The notes under the pieces were generated by a model that was not told the DNA's origin, did no database searches, and saw only the letters and a list, made by a program, of their open reading frames with translations. The position numbers and the translations under genes are program-made. DNA of 64,000 nucleotides from an uncultured Prevotellaceae bacterium (lineage in GTDB: Bacteria; Bacteroidota; Bacteroidia; Bacteroidales; Bacteroidaceae). Shown here piece after piece: positions 10,401-15,654 of this stretch. The stretch spans positions 124,001-188,000 of the forward strand of contig OMWH01000001.1 of NCBI GenBank assembly GCA_900314755.1, read 5' to 3'. The first letter of the stretch is position 1. Every line of letters begins with the position of its first letter.

Positions 10401-11009
10401 TCAAGCAACCGGGGACAGTCGGCAGCTTCTGTATCGGTAGGTGAGGAGGAGAAGAGTGTGGAGACGCTGTTTGACTCTAACCTTGCTGATGTGCCGATGG
10501 TTTATACCGTTGCTGACGGACAAGCCGTAAGCATCAACCAGGTGAAGGAACTCTCTAAGCCGATTGCTTTTGGTGTGACCTGTACGGCAAGTAATGAGAT
10601 GGTGGATGTGACCTTCTCGGATATAGAGAAGCTGACTTCTGGTGAGGTTTATGTGGTGGATGCCGTGGATGGCACCTCACAGCAGATATACGAGGGTGAC
10701 TCGTTTGCCGTCCAGCCCAATGACTACGGTCGTTACTTCCTGACCTTCACAGGTGGCAGTGCGACGGGCATCGAGGAGACTGCCAGCGCACAGCAGGGTA
10801 TCGTGGTCAGCGTCCGTGGCAGGGAGGTGACGGTAACCTCTGGTGAGGATATCTCTCAAATTCAAGCTGTATCACTCAATGGCTCGACGATATATCAGAA
10901 CAATAGTTGTGGCAACAGCGTGACATTTATGCTCCATGCTGGAGTGTATGTCATCCAAGCAAAAAATATTGCTGGAGCACAACAAAATGTAAAGATTTTC
11001 GTTAAGTAA
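1473..11009 (+). CDS. Giant secreted repeat protein with type IX-like C-terminal tail
   Basis: About 3178 residues from the ATG at 1473; the frame opens further upstream to 1404 but that overlaps the upstream module. An N-terminal Ser/Thr-rich stretch precedes a hydrophobic signal segment (RRALLLLSLFVMSVGSAWG). The first 1200 residues (counted from 1404) hold four degenerate modules spaced about 285-305 residues apart, marked by KYARIYLADASG near 225, KYARFFVTDAQG near 531, KYLRAWLTDADR near 815 and RYARVYLTKNDG near 1114. Each is followed by an EPDxDxxYTxxF-like strand. Near 2543 there is a W-N-G-x-N-x-N-W motif common in surface adhesins. The last 80 residues end GVYVIQAKNIAGAQQNVKIFV-like, typical of type IX secretion sorting domains. 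Likely a cell-surface adhesin or S-layer-like protein; no catalytic motif was recognised. It is followed directly by a thioredoxin-like lipoprotein gene. Confidence 0.8.
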   Translation: MMKQSVDLMNSMKLMNSRHSNTTTTTTSLARRALLLLSLFVMSVGSAWGDTEVDLQTTPLTAWNNNNINGSKFGEFASGNFIRLYMAANEDAIEIATLGTYKGLYNNNNTIAAGTLSLTDGYLEFEVTDNALVSDMKQYGIYINPKGNTITKVVYVKKEADTFLGSEASGATSESGSQEIAKETSAAQTIDLTGVSLTGVKYARIYLADASGNALSDQSLLTVTYDSNAAVAAGSSAKNGVYVYNAGNNLDLSKVSITLDAGAGNFANYQIKCLLSTSTGTPTEGPTLTKEPDWNLTYTYTFTYPVEEIEVPLSVNDLLEDHLLIKIHDQAEAKLKELSGSASITSYYNRWYILNKTTGVRQPIAFSNSASADASNWIIRTGRNSDTDFFVTPSNLMGWSISDNAAGIGSTSESEFNRMFGYSIIYIPTSIGTQMFEASDYEIVFECTDDYSGSSPVIKLRYIFQFPEIGEFEGEANTGATETSSTQTVADRAATSVAVDVTTQATDAKYARFFVTDAQGMVVNPTSILEVKYNDVAATACTTTNSGFYIYNGGDAFDVSKISVSLKASKLYKTYKVVALYSTALAKMTYAGGAMIEEPDYDNKHTYSFDYTITTYDQTPQVEWDATAMETDATDTKIDANWNTSLAELAAGQTIKWWVKDGSDAVQPLAIGTSRQDGTWTIGLPTGFAVTSNVATLSGMTTIDAGQLESWVKTNVYAPSDKTYADVNDYKIVCEVYTNNAGTGNPNARYTFSLHKGFVGSLKSTASTATKRIQPAAGDKSNTISVALPAGTKYLRAWLTDADRTVVDPTGKLSITGEKAILSSVDGYSVNLGSYIYNSTGLTSPASVTLTLTAAELDHYNVVVATSADAAVLSGDDVTSEPDFDTQTTYWFKYPAAAKKELEAHVEWSAQSMQLVKPDIEATENLGAGYLANNVKHYTMQWYVQDDDGIQNLRAGNSRVNDYWSINVNGDPFTIENKTASVVNNANLSSTTWNKWAAPVFYAPKNKTLRELAEKNTRFICKFYEDDETPLDDVNLLTMTYTVYIDRTEPLGELKDGGKRDGETIVPSASPMTLSLADAEAAFTSKVGGKIRYARVYLTKNDGTPLDPTTGPEKLTVTGSIPFTTATYGYYLSDENGITLPTDNTLTLPDGKFNFYNVVVAMSGDTGETTHTGAFSRELGNRAANVTLTTYEPDYDLIYTIKFKETSTFPGTWIGEDGIKHAKEILVENESVTEITMPLSESITKIKSEYGVADFATLAANLHVRWYIAKKNTDGDYVKIPSSENYLTPVNSEKGHQKETDQGIYWNALTSGVSGLSAGDVLNMKITKPSASNSWEDYRVVVYMKYVAADKDEYPEYAPDPEDNKWGLESTTQTISGGKVTHEPDNLDMQYIYNFFIEDDVNFQFVHAPGESNWPYITNSDDSRIGATVQQYSWDNTTGTKEAQSGDFRQGVHTVEYDIYVDPTSSTSVALKLPFQNYFGSGNNLEPTAYIRWYDWTTDVNNNRLAINGTYLEDKTENNNGSNVSRGFFLLNNQKNGFSPTHSNVGVTFNPKGLTGTVTIACDVSKYYDGIYSCNTLMDTRTDFTSYKKPYLMHEPTLSTRYIFNIRPASVIATTIQVGQDKLEAKGSNMFELAEDNGRVSVATNGTGTTFSIRANLSELNDYYIYNGAAMVQCNTLQWYAYFEDETGIYRNDTKLTTEDYDESKRISRIKMSALSGTYTHITTSASKSVTATAGQRYHLVGYIGNGTVMAPVVHYEINLIDAPAYAVDDLPLERTEAYLRAHMTLQATVDFDGMCGTPLGSGISTQSENHSLSPMSWSEAQYGFCYPDVRRIHAGMGNDYMGISPLHGDYMLLRSMNLAGISPSETDGLDYYYHWWASNLLYDYTYYYGMEHKGENGSFLYVDASDESRTIAQMSFNADLCAGSELCFTGVIADMTGGQVKPQVMSTVYAVKTNGTKVRVVSFHSSNLSTTAAGTYTTGKWYQVYGRVAIPATVDLSNVDHYEVNIDNYSPGTDGADYAVDQLMFYTSNAKLKVKQSSVNCGEAEIPMNLYVSAEDIEHMAGKTIYWRICDKNGNAMTDASLYNNGGLLYGKTTVPASIPGTLPVESSLPLDFSGYFEGTDGATYFSLANKGFALKEGSDYYISVYNMYETSVTYESLWGNPSNTCSVFSPVFVPKVMYLSVEDGSGNAVTTVTANCSTHEAAIDLKMVLYMPDNSEVSGFHKYTGVHYDYFKGTLLEFQSYMVGGVSLQDALRNFRGKQGTLFGSTYSDPPGVAYRGIAYASSAGLPDAYKSVNGQKYYDVIKQAMDEGRLFLSCSPDVKLTVSTTYPTVTALPIEDHVTYNSTNYDVCSPLAFTFTVDDTAGGPTLVLGFDDVTTYPSGIRVVRVGKEQIDNMQKDDGFLLHIPVNTFKTDDSAMPKDGALVFDGNLELLAYNAASSQTNDDQITANVDVATFGETEINNTGKMYISLNFHGAGVTKKTFQEGFTYRMFFQVKDKSGGVGACAGNVEFLLKVVPKYVTWNGANSNWNNDASWQRSTRTELNKGAKGAATNTDGYENNGEGTLSTVKTTPKTFVPMKFTYVTIPGGTTSPNLVNLTYDTEDIYNNIGTAATENIQYDLMVRYTEKTCQNHGVSGDVYDCEKFYGNWAKELYMKPNAELLNQQYLTYEKVWVEKELDANAWTLMSTPLQNTYAGDMYVPVSATAEDNGRQTSEAFQPITFSTTADAAGFTYSRTKYPIYQKGWTQEGVYVKTKTNDIRATQYSANIPGGVSTILNQWSHEYNDVTVPYSTWTAFAIRPHKKVQTAKTLIRLPKADTSYDYYQWDNTSPTDGKLTQDVSKTTTGKLLTDGTANIDGVTYGTKYGTTERTAGTGSFDASVSNIQSSPSNYQLVGNPYLCSIDMAAFISGNSANLETPGYWTYTNNNTGTALTTGTVGPMQSFFVKVKTLATQINFTPAMMVDGTQIASPSREFTLTASSNRGQSAASVSVGEEEKSVETLFDSNLADVPMVYTVADGQAVSINQVKELSKPIAFGVTCTASNEMVDVTFSDIEKLTSGEVYVVDAVDGTSQQIYEGDSFAVQPNDYGRYFLTFTGGSATGIEETASAQQGIVVSVRGREVTVTSGEDISQIQAVSLNGSTIYQNNSCGNSVTFMLHAGVYVIQAKNIAGAQQNVKIFVK

Positions 11010-11012
11010 TTG

Positions 11013-11507
11013 ATGAATAGATATAAATTTACCGTTGGGCTACTGCTATGCCTCGTGGTTATGGGGTGTAGCAGCATCCATGACGATGAGGAAGATGTGA
11101 TAGAGCATATTGTTGTGGGTGACCATGTGCCTTCCTTCTCTGTCAGTGTGGTTGACAATGGCTCGCCCGCAACATTTTCTACTAGTCACTTGACAGGTGA
11201 GACTGTCATCGTTTTTTTCAGTACGTTATGTGGTGACTGCAAGCGGGAACTGCCTGAGCTGAACGACTATTACCTGCGTCATAAGGATGACCCAGGGTTT
11301 CAGATGGTTGCTATCAGCCGTGGGGAGGGAGAGGATTTGGTGGCTCCTTTCTGGAAAGAGTATGACTTGCAAATTCCTTATTCAGCACAGTCTGACCGGC
11401 AAATCTACAATCTCTTTGCCTCGTCAATTATTCCCCGTGTCTATTTCGTGTCAGCGCAGGGTCTCGTGACGAGGATTCTTATTGAAAACTTTGAAGTAGG
11501 CGAGTAA
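11013..11507 (+). CDS. TlpA/thioredoxin-like lipoprotein
   Basis: 164 residues with a lipoprotein signal ending LVVMGCSS, so the mature protein is lipid-anchored in the envelope. A thioredoxin-fold region follows (ETVIVFFSTLCGDCKRELPE), with the CxxC pair as CGDC and the downstream cis-Pro as IIPRVYF. Such proteins reduce or exchange disulfides in periplasmic or surface proteins. The ATG at 11013 lies 4 bases after the stop of the giant gene (a TTG at 11010 is also in frame), so the two are probably co-transcribed. The 3' end overlaps the convergent VanZ-like gene by 57 bases, both frames being intact there. The family is clear; the client protein is unknown. Confidence 0.85.
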   Translation: MNRYKFTVGLLLCLVVMGCSSIHDDEEDVIEHIVVGDHVPSFSVSVVDNGSPATFSTSHLTGETVIVFFSTLCGDCKRELPELNDYYLRHKDDPGFQMVAISRGEGEDLVAPFWKEYDLQIPYSAQSDRQIYNLFASSIIPRVYFVSAQGLVTRILIENFEVGE

Positions 11508-11876
11508 CATCCCTAACAGGGCGGCAAGGGTGACTCCCGTCGAGTTGGCGGCAAAGTCGAACCATTCCCCGCTACGGGTGTGGTTGGTGCAGTGTTCCTG
11601 CAGCAGCTCGATGATGCCGCTCATCACAATCGGGGCAAGCCATGCCCAGCAGAACAGTTTCTTTTTATTTAATAAGGTATGCTTGCGCAGGTATTCTATC
11701 CAGATGACCAAGCAGGTACCTCCATACATGATGAGGTGTGTCCATTTGTCAATAAATGCCACATCGTCCAGTGGAGTCTCTGGAAAGAAAGGAGCGAATG
11801 ACAGTATCCAGATCAAGAGGATACAGAAGACGGAAAAAGGATATTTCCTTACAGTTTGAAGTGTTTTTGTAGTCAT
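11451..11876 (-). CDS. VanZ-like family membrane protein
   Basis: 141 residues with four predicted membrane segments, at about residues 15-31, 43-60, 77-92 and 111-129. The motif order FIDKWTHLIMYGG, then SGIIELLQ, then EWFDFAANSTG matches the VanZ-like family of small inner-membrane proteins whose biochemical role is not established (the archetype affects teicoplanin resistance). The start lies 19 bases from a minus-strand TACCTTTG element at 11895-11902. The 3' end overlaps the convergent thioredoxin-like gene. Confidence 0.85.
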   Translation of the reverse strand: MTTKTLQTVRKYPFSVFCILLIWILSFAPFFPETPLDDVAFIDKWTHLIMYGGTCLVIWIEYLRKHTLLNKKKLFCWAWLAPIVMSGIIELLQEHCTNHTRSGEWFDFAANSTGVTLAALLGMLLAYFKVFNKNPRHETLR

Positions 11877-11894
11877 TACCTTTCAATTTGTATG

Positions 11895-11902
11895 CAAAGG
11901 TA
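11895..11902 (-). promoter_or_regulatory. -7 promoter element (TACCTTTG) of the VanZ-like gene
   Basis: Exact match to the Bacteroidetes TAnnTTTG -7 box, 18 bases before the ATG. It faces away from the plus-strand TACCTTTG at 11946-11953, giving a compact divergent promoter pair with a heptad array in between. Confidence 0.7.
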
Positions 11903-11907
11903 CAAAA

Positions 11908-11940
11908 TAATTAGTAATTAGTAATTAGTAATTAGTAATT
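11908..11940. repeat. Heptad tandem array, unit TAATTAG, 4.7 copies
   Basis: Four exact TAATTAG units followed by TAATT. It fills the spacer between the two divergent -7 boxes, so it lies where the -33 elements of both promoters would be expected. It belongs to the dispersed 7-bp array class described in the findings. Confidence 0.95.
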
Positions 11941-11945
11941 TTTAC

Positions 11946-11953
11946 TACCTTTG
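11946..11953 (+). promoter_or_regulatory. -7 promoter element (TACCTTTG) of the first symporter gene
   Basis: Exact TAnnTTTG box. The first in-frame ATG begins 8 bases after its last G, so the transcript would be leaderless or nearly so if that ATG is used. ATG 11974 would give a leader of about 15 bases. Confidence 0.7.
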
Positions 11954-11961
11954 CAAACGTT

Positions 11962-13344
11962 ATGTCGAATATTATGGGAGAAAGAGCGAATTTTGGAAGT
12001 AAACTGGGTGTCATACTTGCTACGGCAGGCTCTGCTGTAGGATTGGGTAATGTATGGCGCTTTCCTTATATGACAGGGGAGAACGGCGGTGCCGTGTTCA
12101 TCATGATTTATGTGATTTGTGTGGTATTGCTGGGTATTCCATGTATGGTCAGTGAGTTTATCGTGGGTCGTCATGGACAGTCGAATACGGCACGTGCCTA
12201 TCGGAAACTTGCCGGTGGCACACCATGGTCACTGATTGGTTATATGGGAGTGCTGACAGGTTTTCTCATCACGGGCTACTACGCAGTGGTCAGCGGGTGG
12301 TGCCTGCAATATATCTTCGCATCGCTGATAGGACACCTGCAGGGTGACCCGGAGTATTTCAAGACGTATTTCACAGAACTGGCAACACACCCGGTGAAAC
12401 CGGTGTTGTGGACGGTGATTATCTTAGGTATCACTTACCTGATTATCGAGCATGGAGTCAGGGATGGTATTGAGCGTGCCTCTAAACTGCTGATGCCCAC
12501 CCTATTTATATTATTGCTGATTATCGTGGGAGCCTCTTGTATGCTGCCCGATGCCGATGATGGTATCGAATTTCTGTTTGAACCGGATTATGACAAACTG
12601 ACGGGTGACGTGTTCCTCGGGGCGTTGGGACAGAGCTTCTATTCGCTGAGTATCGCCATGGGATGTCTGTGTACCTATGCCAGTTATTTCTCACGTTACA
12701 CGAACCTGACAAAGTCTGCCTCCCAGATAGCAATCATCGACTGTCTGGTGGCTATCCTGGCTGGTCTCATGATTTTCCCCGCAGCCTTCTCGGTAGGGGT
12801 AAACCCGGACAGCGGTCCTTCGTTGATCTTCATCACATTGCCCAATGTGTTCCAGCAGGCTTTTGCGTCAATGCCTTTAGTGGGCTACTGCATCTCACTG
12901 CTGTTCTTCGTGTTGTTGTCATTGGCAGCGTTGACCTCGTTGATGTCACTGCATGAGGTGAGCACGGCATTTATTCATGAGGAGTTGAAGATGTCACGTA
13001 AGAAGGCTGCGTTGCTGGTGACCGTCACCACTTCTGTCATCGGTGCGTTCTGTTCGCTGTCGATGGGAGCCGTTGACGGACTGGTGTTCTTCGGCAAGTC
13101 GTTGTTCGACTGGTTCGACTTCATTACGGGACAGATATTCCTGCCTATCGTAGGTTTCCTGACTTGTATCTTCATCGGGTGGTTCGTGCCGCATCAGATA
13201 GTCCGTAATGAGTTTACCAACCAGGGGGAGTTAAAGAGCATCGGTTATGTCCGTCTCTTCCATGTCTACATCTTCCTGGTGAAGTACGTCTGTCCGCTTG
13301 CCATCCTCTTGGTATTCCTTCACCAGTTTGGACTACTAAGTTAA
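11962..13344 (+). CDS. Sodium:neurotransmitter symporter family transporter
   Basis: 460 residues. The family signature AGSAVGLGNVWRFPY near residues 21-35 is the unwound TM1 region that binds substrate and Na+ in LeuT-fold symporters. About 11-12 hydrophobic segments follow, and PDSGPSLIFITLP near residue 280 is also typical. It is an inner-membrane Na+-coupled importer, probably of an amino acid; the substrate cannot be read from sequence. ATG 11974 (MGERANFGSK) aligns best with the start of the paralogue downstream and is an equally good choice. It sits in tandem with a close paralogue 51 bases downstream. Confidence 0.9.
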   Translation: MSNIMGERANFGSKLGVILATAGSAVGLGNVWRFPYMTGENGGAVFIMIYVICVVLLGIPCMVSEFIVGRHGQSNTARAYRKLAGGTPWSLIGYMGVLTGFLITGYYAVVSGWCLQYIFASLIGHLQGDPEYFKTYFTELATHPVKPVLWTVIILGITYLIIEHGVRDGIERASKLLMPTLFILLLIIVGASCMLPDADDGIEFLFEPDYDKLTGDVFLGALGQSFYSLSIAMGCLCTYASYFSRYTNLTKSASQIAIIDCLVAILAGLMIFPAAFSVGVNPDSGPSLIFITLPNVFQQAFASMPLVGYCISLLFFVLLSLAALTSLMSLHEVSTAFIHEELKMSRKKAALLVTVTTSVIGAFCSLSMGAVDGLVFFGKSLFDWFDFITGQIFLPIVGFLTCIFIGWFVPHQIVRNEFTNQGELKSIGYVRLFHVYIFLVKYVCPLAILLVFLHQFGLLS

Positions 13345-13345
13345 A

Positions 13346-13401
13346 TGAGGAATGAGAAATGAATAAATGAGAAATGAAAATGACGAAATGATGAAATGAA
13401 A
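13346..13401. repeat. Degenerate 7-8 bp array (TGAGAAA-type) between the two symporter genes
   Basis: Successive TGA-A units (AATGAGG, AATGAGA, AATGAAT, AATGAGA and so on) fill the gap of about 51 bases and run into the next gene. The ATGAAAG start codon context of the second symporter at 13396 is itself the last unit. The same AATGAGA unit recurs at 23610-23637 and inside the gene at 14854. Confidence 0.85.
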
Positions 13402-14754
13402 GTGGATAGAGGGAGCTTCGGAAGTAAATTAGGTATAGTACTTGCCACGGCGGGGTCAGCTGTCGGACTGGGGAACGTATGGCGTTTTCCGTATACGACA
13501 GGGGAGAACGGAGGGGCAGCCTTTATCCTTATCTATATAGGGTGCATCCTGTTGTTGGGAATCCCCGGTATGGTCAGCGAGTTCATCGTGGGACGCCATG
13601 CCCAGGCGAATGCTGCCAAGGCTTATGATGCACTGTCGAATGGTCGTCCTTGGAAGTTCGTGGGATATCTGGGTATTCTCACCTCTACGATTATTCTGGG
13701 CTTCTATGCCGTGGTGGCTGGATGGTGCCTGCAATACCTTTGTGCCTCTGTCATCGGACATCTCAGTGGGGATGCGGAGTACGTAAAAAACTATTTCGTG
13801 GCGTTCTCCTGTGATCCGTTGAAGCCAACGATATGGGGTGTCGTCTTTATCCTGATTACCCATCTGGTCATCGTACGGGGAGTGCGGGGTGGTATTGAGA
13901 AAGCATCGAAACTGTTGATGCCTATCCTTCTTGTGCTGTTACTGATACTCGTCGTTGCCTCGTGTCTGTTACCCGGGGCATTAGAAGGTATCTGTTTCTT
14001 GCTAAAGCCAGACTTCTCGAAACTGTCCAGCAGCGTGTTCTTGGAAGCATTGGGACAGGCATTCTTCTCTTTGTCATTGGGAACGGCATGTCTGTGTACA
14101 TACGCCAGCTATTTCTCGAAAAACACCAACCTGTTGTGGTCGGCAGGACAGATTGCGGTGATAGACACGATGGTAGCCGTTTGCTCAGGACTCATGATAT
14201 TCCCCGCAGCCTTCTCAGTAGGGGTGAACCCGGATAGTGGACCTTCCCTGATATTTATTACCTTGCCGAACGTGTTCCAGCAGGCTTTTGCTGCCATGCC
14301 GGTAGTGGGCTATATCGTTAGCATCATGTTCTATGCCCTATTGGTGTTTGCGGCACTGACTTCCACCATCTCCATGCATGAGATAGGAACTGCTTTCTTT
14401 ACGGAGGAGTTTGAGCTGCCCCGGAAGAAGTCGGCATGGATACTCACTGTCGTCGCAAGTGTTCTTTGTATCTTCTGCTCCCTCTCCGTAGGGGCATATC
14501 CGGAACTGAAACTCATGGACTTCTCTTTGATGGACTTCTGTGACCGTCTGACAGCTAACTTCCTGTTGCCCTTAGGGGCGATGTTTGCCTGTCTGTTTGT
14601 GGGCTGGTATATCCCCAAGAAGGTAGTACACGATGAGTTCACCAACGGAGGAACATTGAAAGGGACGTTCTTCGGGGTCTACCTCTTTGCCGTCCGTATC
14701 GTCTGTCCTATCTGTATAACCCTTATCTTCTTGCATCAATTAGGTATTGTATGA
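13396..14754 (+). CDS. Sodium:neurotransmitter symporter family transporter, tandem paralogue
   Basis: 452 residues, collinear with the upstream symporter through its whole length (shared AGSAVGLGNVWRFPY and PDSGPSLIFITLPNVFQQAF blocks), showing a tandem duplication that has since diverged. It has the same LeuT-fold features: TM1 signature near residues 18-32 and 11-12 hydrophobic segments. It would import an amino acid or related amine with Na+; differences between the paralogues presumably change substrate range. The 3' end overlaps the next gene by 4 bases (ATGA), so the two are translationally coupled. The start codon lies within a degenerate heptad array. Confidence 0.9.
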   Translation: MKVDRGSFGSKLGIVLATAGSAVGLGNVWRFPYTTGENGGAAFILIYIGCILLLGIPGMVSEFIVGRHAQANAAKAYDALSNGRPWKFVGYLGILTSTIILGFYAVVAGWCLQYLCASVIGHLSGDAEYVKNYFVAFSCDPLKPTIWGVVFILITHLVIVRGVRGGIEKASKLLMPILLVLLLILVVASCLLPGALEGICFLLKPDFSKLSSSVFLEALGQAFFSLSLGTACLCTYASYFSKNTNLLWSAGQIAVIDTMVAVCSGLMIFPAAFSVGVNPDSGPSLIFITLPNVFQQAFAAMPVVGYIVSIMFYALLVFAALTSTISMHEIGTAFFTEEFELPRKKSAWILTVVASVLCIFCSLSVGAYPELKLMDFSLMDFCDRLTANFLLPLGAMFACLFVGWYIPKKVVHDEFTNGGTLKGTFFGVYLFAVRIVCPICITLIFLHQLGIV

Positions 14755-15644
14755 ACCGCAACGACCGACTAATACTTATTATCACTATGCTTGTCGGGAC
14801 TTTAGTCTTGATAGGGATATTCCTGTTGGGAGGGGAGCGACCAGAGGATGCTCAAATGAGAAATGGAAATGGGGAAGTGAGAAAAAATGGTCGCTATATT
14901 CCTTATGATGAGGGATTGTCACCATCCAAAGAATGTTTCTATTTCGATCCCAATACCGCTGACAGCACGCAACTGTTGCGCCTTGGACTTCAACCCTGGC
15001 AGGTGAGGAATATCTATCGCTACCGTGCAAAAGGAGGCGTCTACCGCAAGAAAGAGGACTTTGCCCGTCTCTATGGACTGACGGTGAAGGACTACCGGCG
15101 GTTGGAGCCTTATATCCGTATCTCGGAGGACTATCTGCCTGCTTCCACTTTGGTGGGGAATGCTAGAAGAACTAGTTTCTCTAGTGGAACTAGTTTTCCT
15201 AGTAGTACTAGTAATTATAAGAAAGACAGCTTGCGTTATCCTTTGAAGATACGGGAGGGAGAGCACGTGGTACTGAATACCGCAGATACTTCCATGCTGC
15301 GCAAAGTGCCGGGTATCGGAGCTTATTATGCCAAAGAGATTGTTCGCTATGGTAAGTGGCTGGGGGGCTATGTCCATGTCAGCCAACTGGATGAGATAGA
15401 CAACTTCCCCAAAGAGGCTAAGAAGTATTTCGTGATAACGGATCCCCATCCACAGAAACTATCCATCAACAAACTCACCCTACAACAACTGCGTCGTCAT
15501 CCCTATATCAACTACTATCAGGCGAAGGCAATCGTTGACTACCGCCGGCTGCATGGAGATATCAAAAGCCTGCGGGACCTTCGTTTCTCCAGTGACTTCA
15601 CTGACGAAGATATCCGCAGGCTTGAACCGTATATCGCGTATTAA
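14751..15644 (+). CDS. Membrane-anchored helix-hairpin-helix (ComEA-like) protein
   Basis: 297 residues. A single N-terminal membrane segment (residues 6-26) is followed by three helix-hairpin-helix regions: residues ~63-124 (FDPNTADSTQLLRLG), ~175-230 (NTADTSMLRKVPGIGAYYAK) and ~240-297 (SINKLTLQQLRRHP). These motifs bind the DNA backbone, and exported ComEA-like proteins act in DNA uptake; that role is inferred. Two low-complexity insertions come from short tandem arrays: a heptad array at 14854-14881 and a 9-bp CTAG array at 15163-15216 that encodes an 18-residue Ser/Thr linker between the first and second regions. It overlaps the symporter stop by 4 bases. Confidence 0.8.
   Translation: MNRNDRLILIITMLVGTLVLIGIFLLGGERPEDAQMRNGNGEVRKNGRYIPYDEGLSPSKECFYFDPNTADSTQLLRLGLQPWQVRNIYRYRAKGGVYRKKEDFARLYGLTVKDYRRLEPYIRISEDYLPASTLVGNARRTSFSSGTSFPSSTSNYKKDSLRYPLKIREGEHVVLNTADTSMLRKVPGIGAYYAKEIVRYGKWLGGYVHVSQLDEIDNFPKEAKKYFVITDPHPQKLSINKLTLQQLRRHPYINYYQAKAIVDYRRLHGDIKSLRDLRFSSDFTDEDIRRLEPYIAY
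14854..14881. repeat. Heptad array inside the helix-hairpin-helix gene (AAATGAG-type, 4 copies)
   Basis: Units AAATGAG, AAATGGA, AATGGGG and AAGTGAG are read in frame as a short Asn/Gly/Arg-rich stretch (MRNGNGEVR) just after the membrane anchor. The same A-T-G-A-G unit is found in intergenic arrays at 13346 and 23610. Confidence 0.75.
15163..15216. repeat. Six 9-bp units with invariant CTAG inside the helix-hairpin-helix gene
   Basis: Units begin at 15163, 15172, 15181, 15190, 15199 and 15208; each is CTAG plus five variable bases (for example CTAGTTTTC). The 54 bases are in frame and encode a Ser/Thr linker. CTAG is usually a rare tetranucleotide in bacteria. The same CTAGTTTTC unit occurs in murF at 27654-27689. 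Confidence 0.95.
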
Positions 15645-15654
15645 CGCCGGATGA

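Noticed and set aside
13396..14754. Assembly duplication of the symporter gene
   Set aside because: The two copies have diverged throughout and have different ends, so they are true paralogues.
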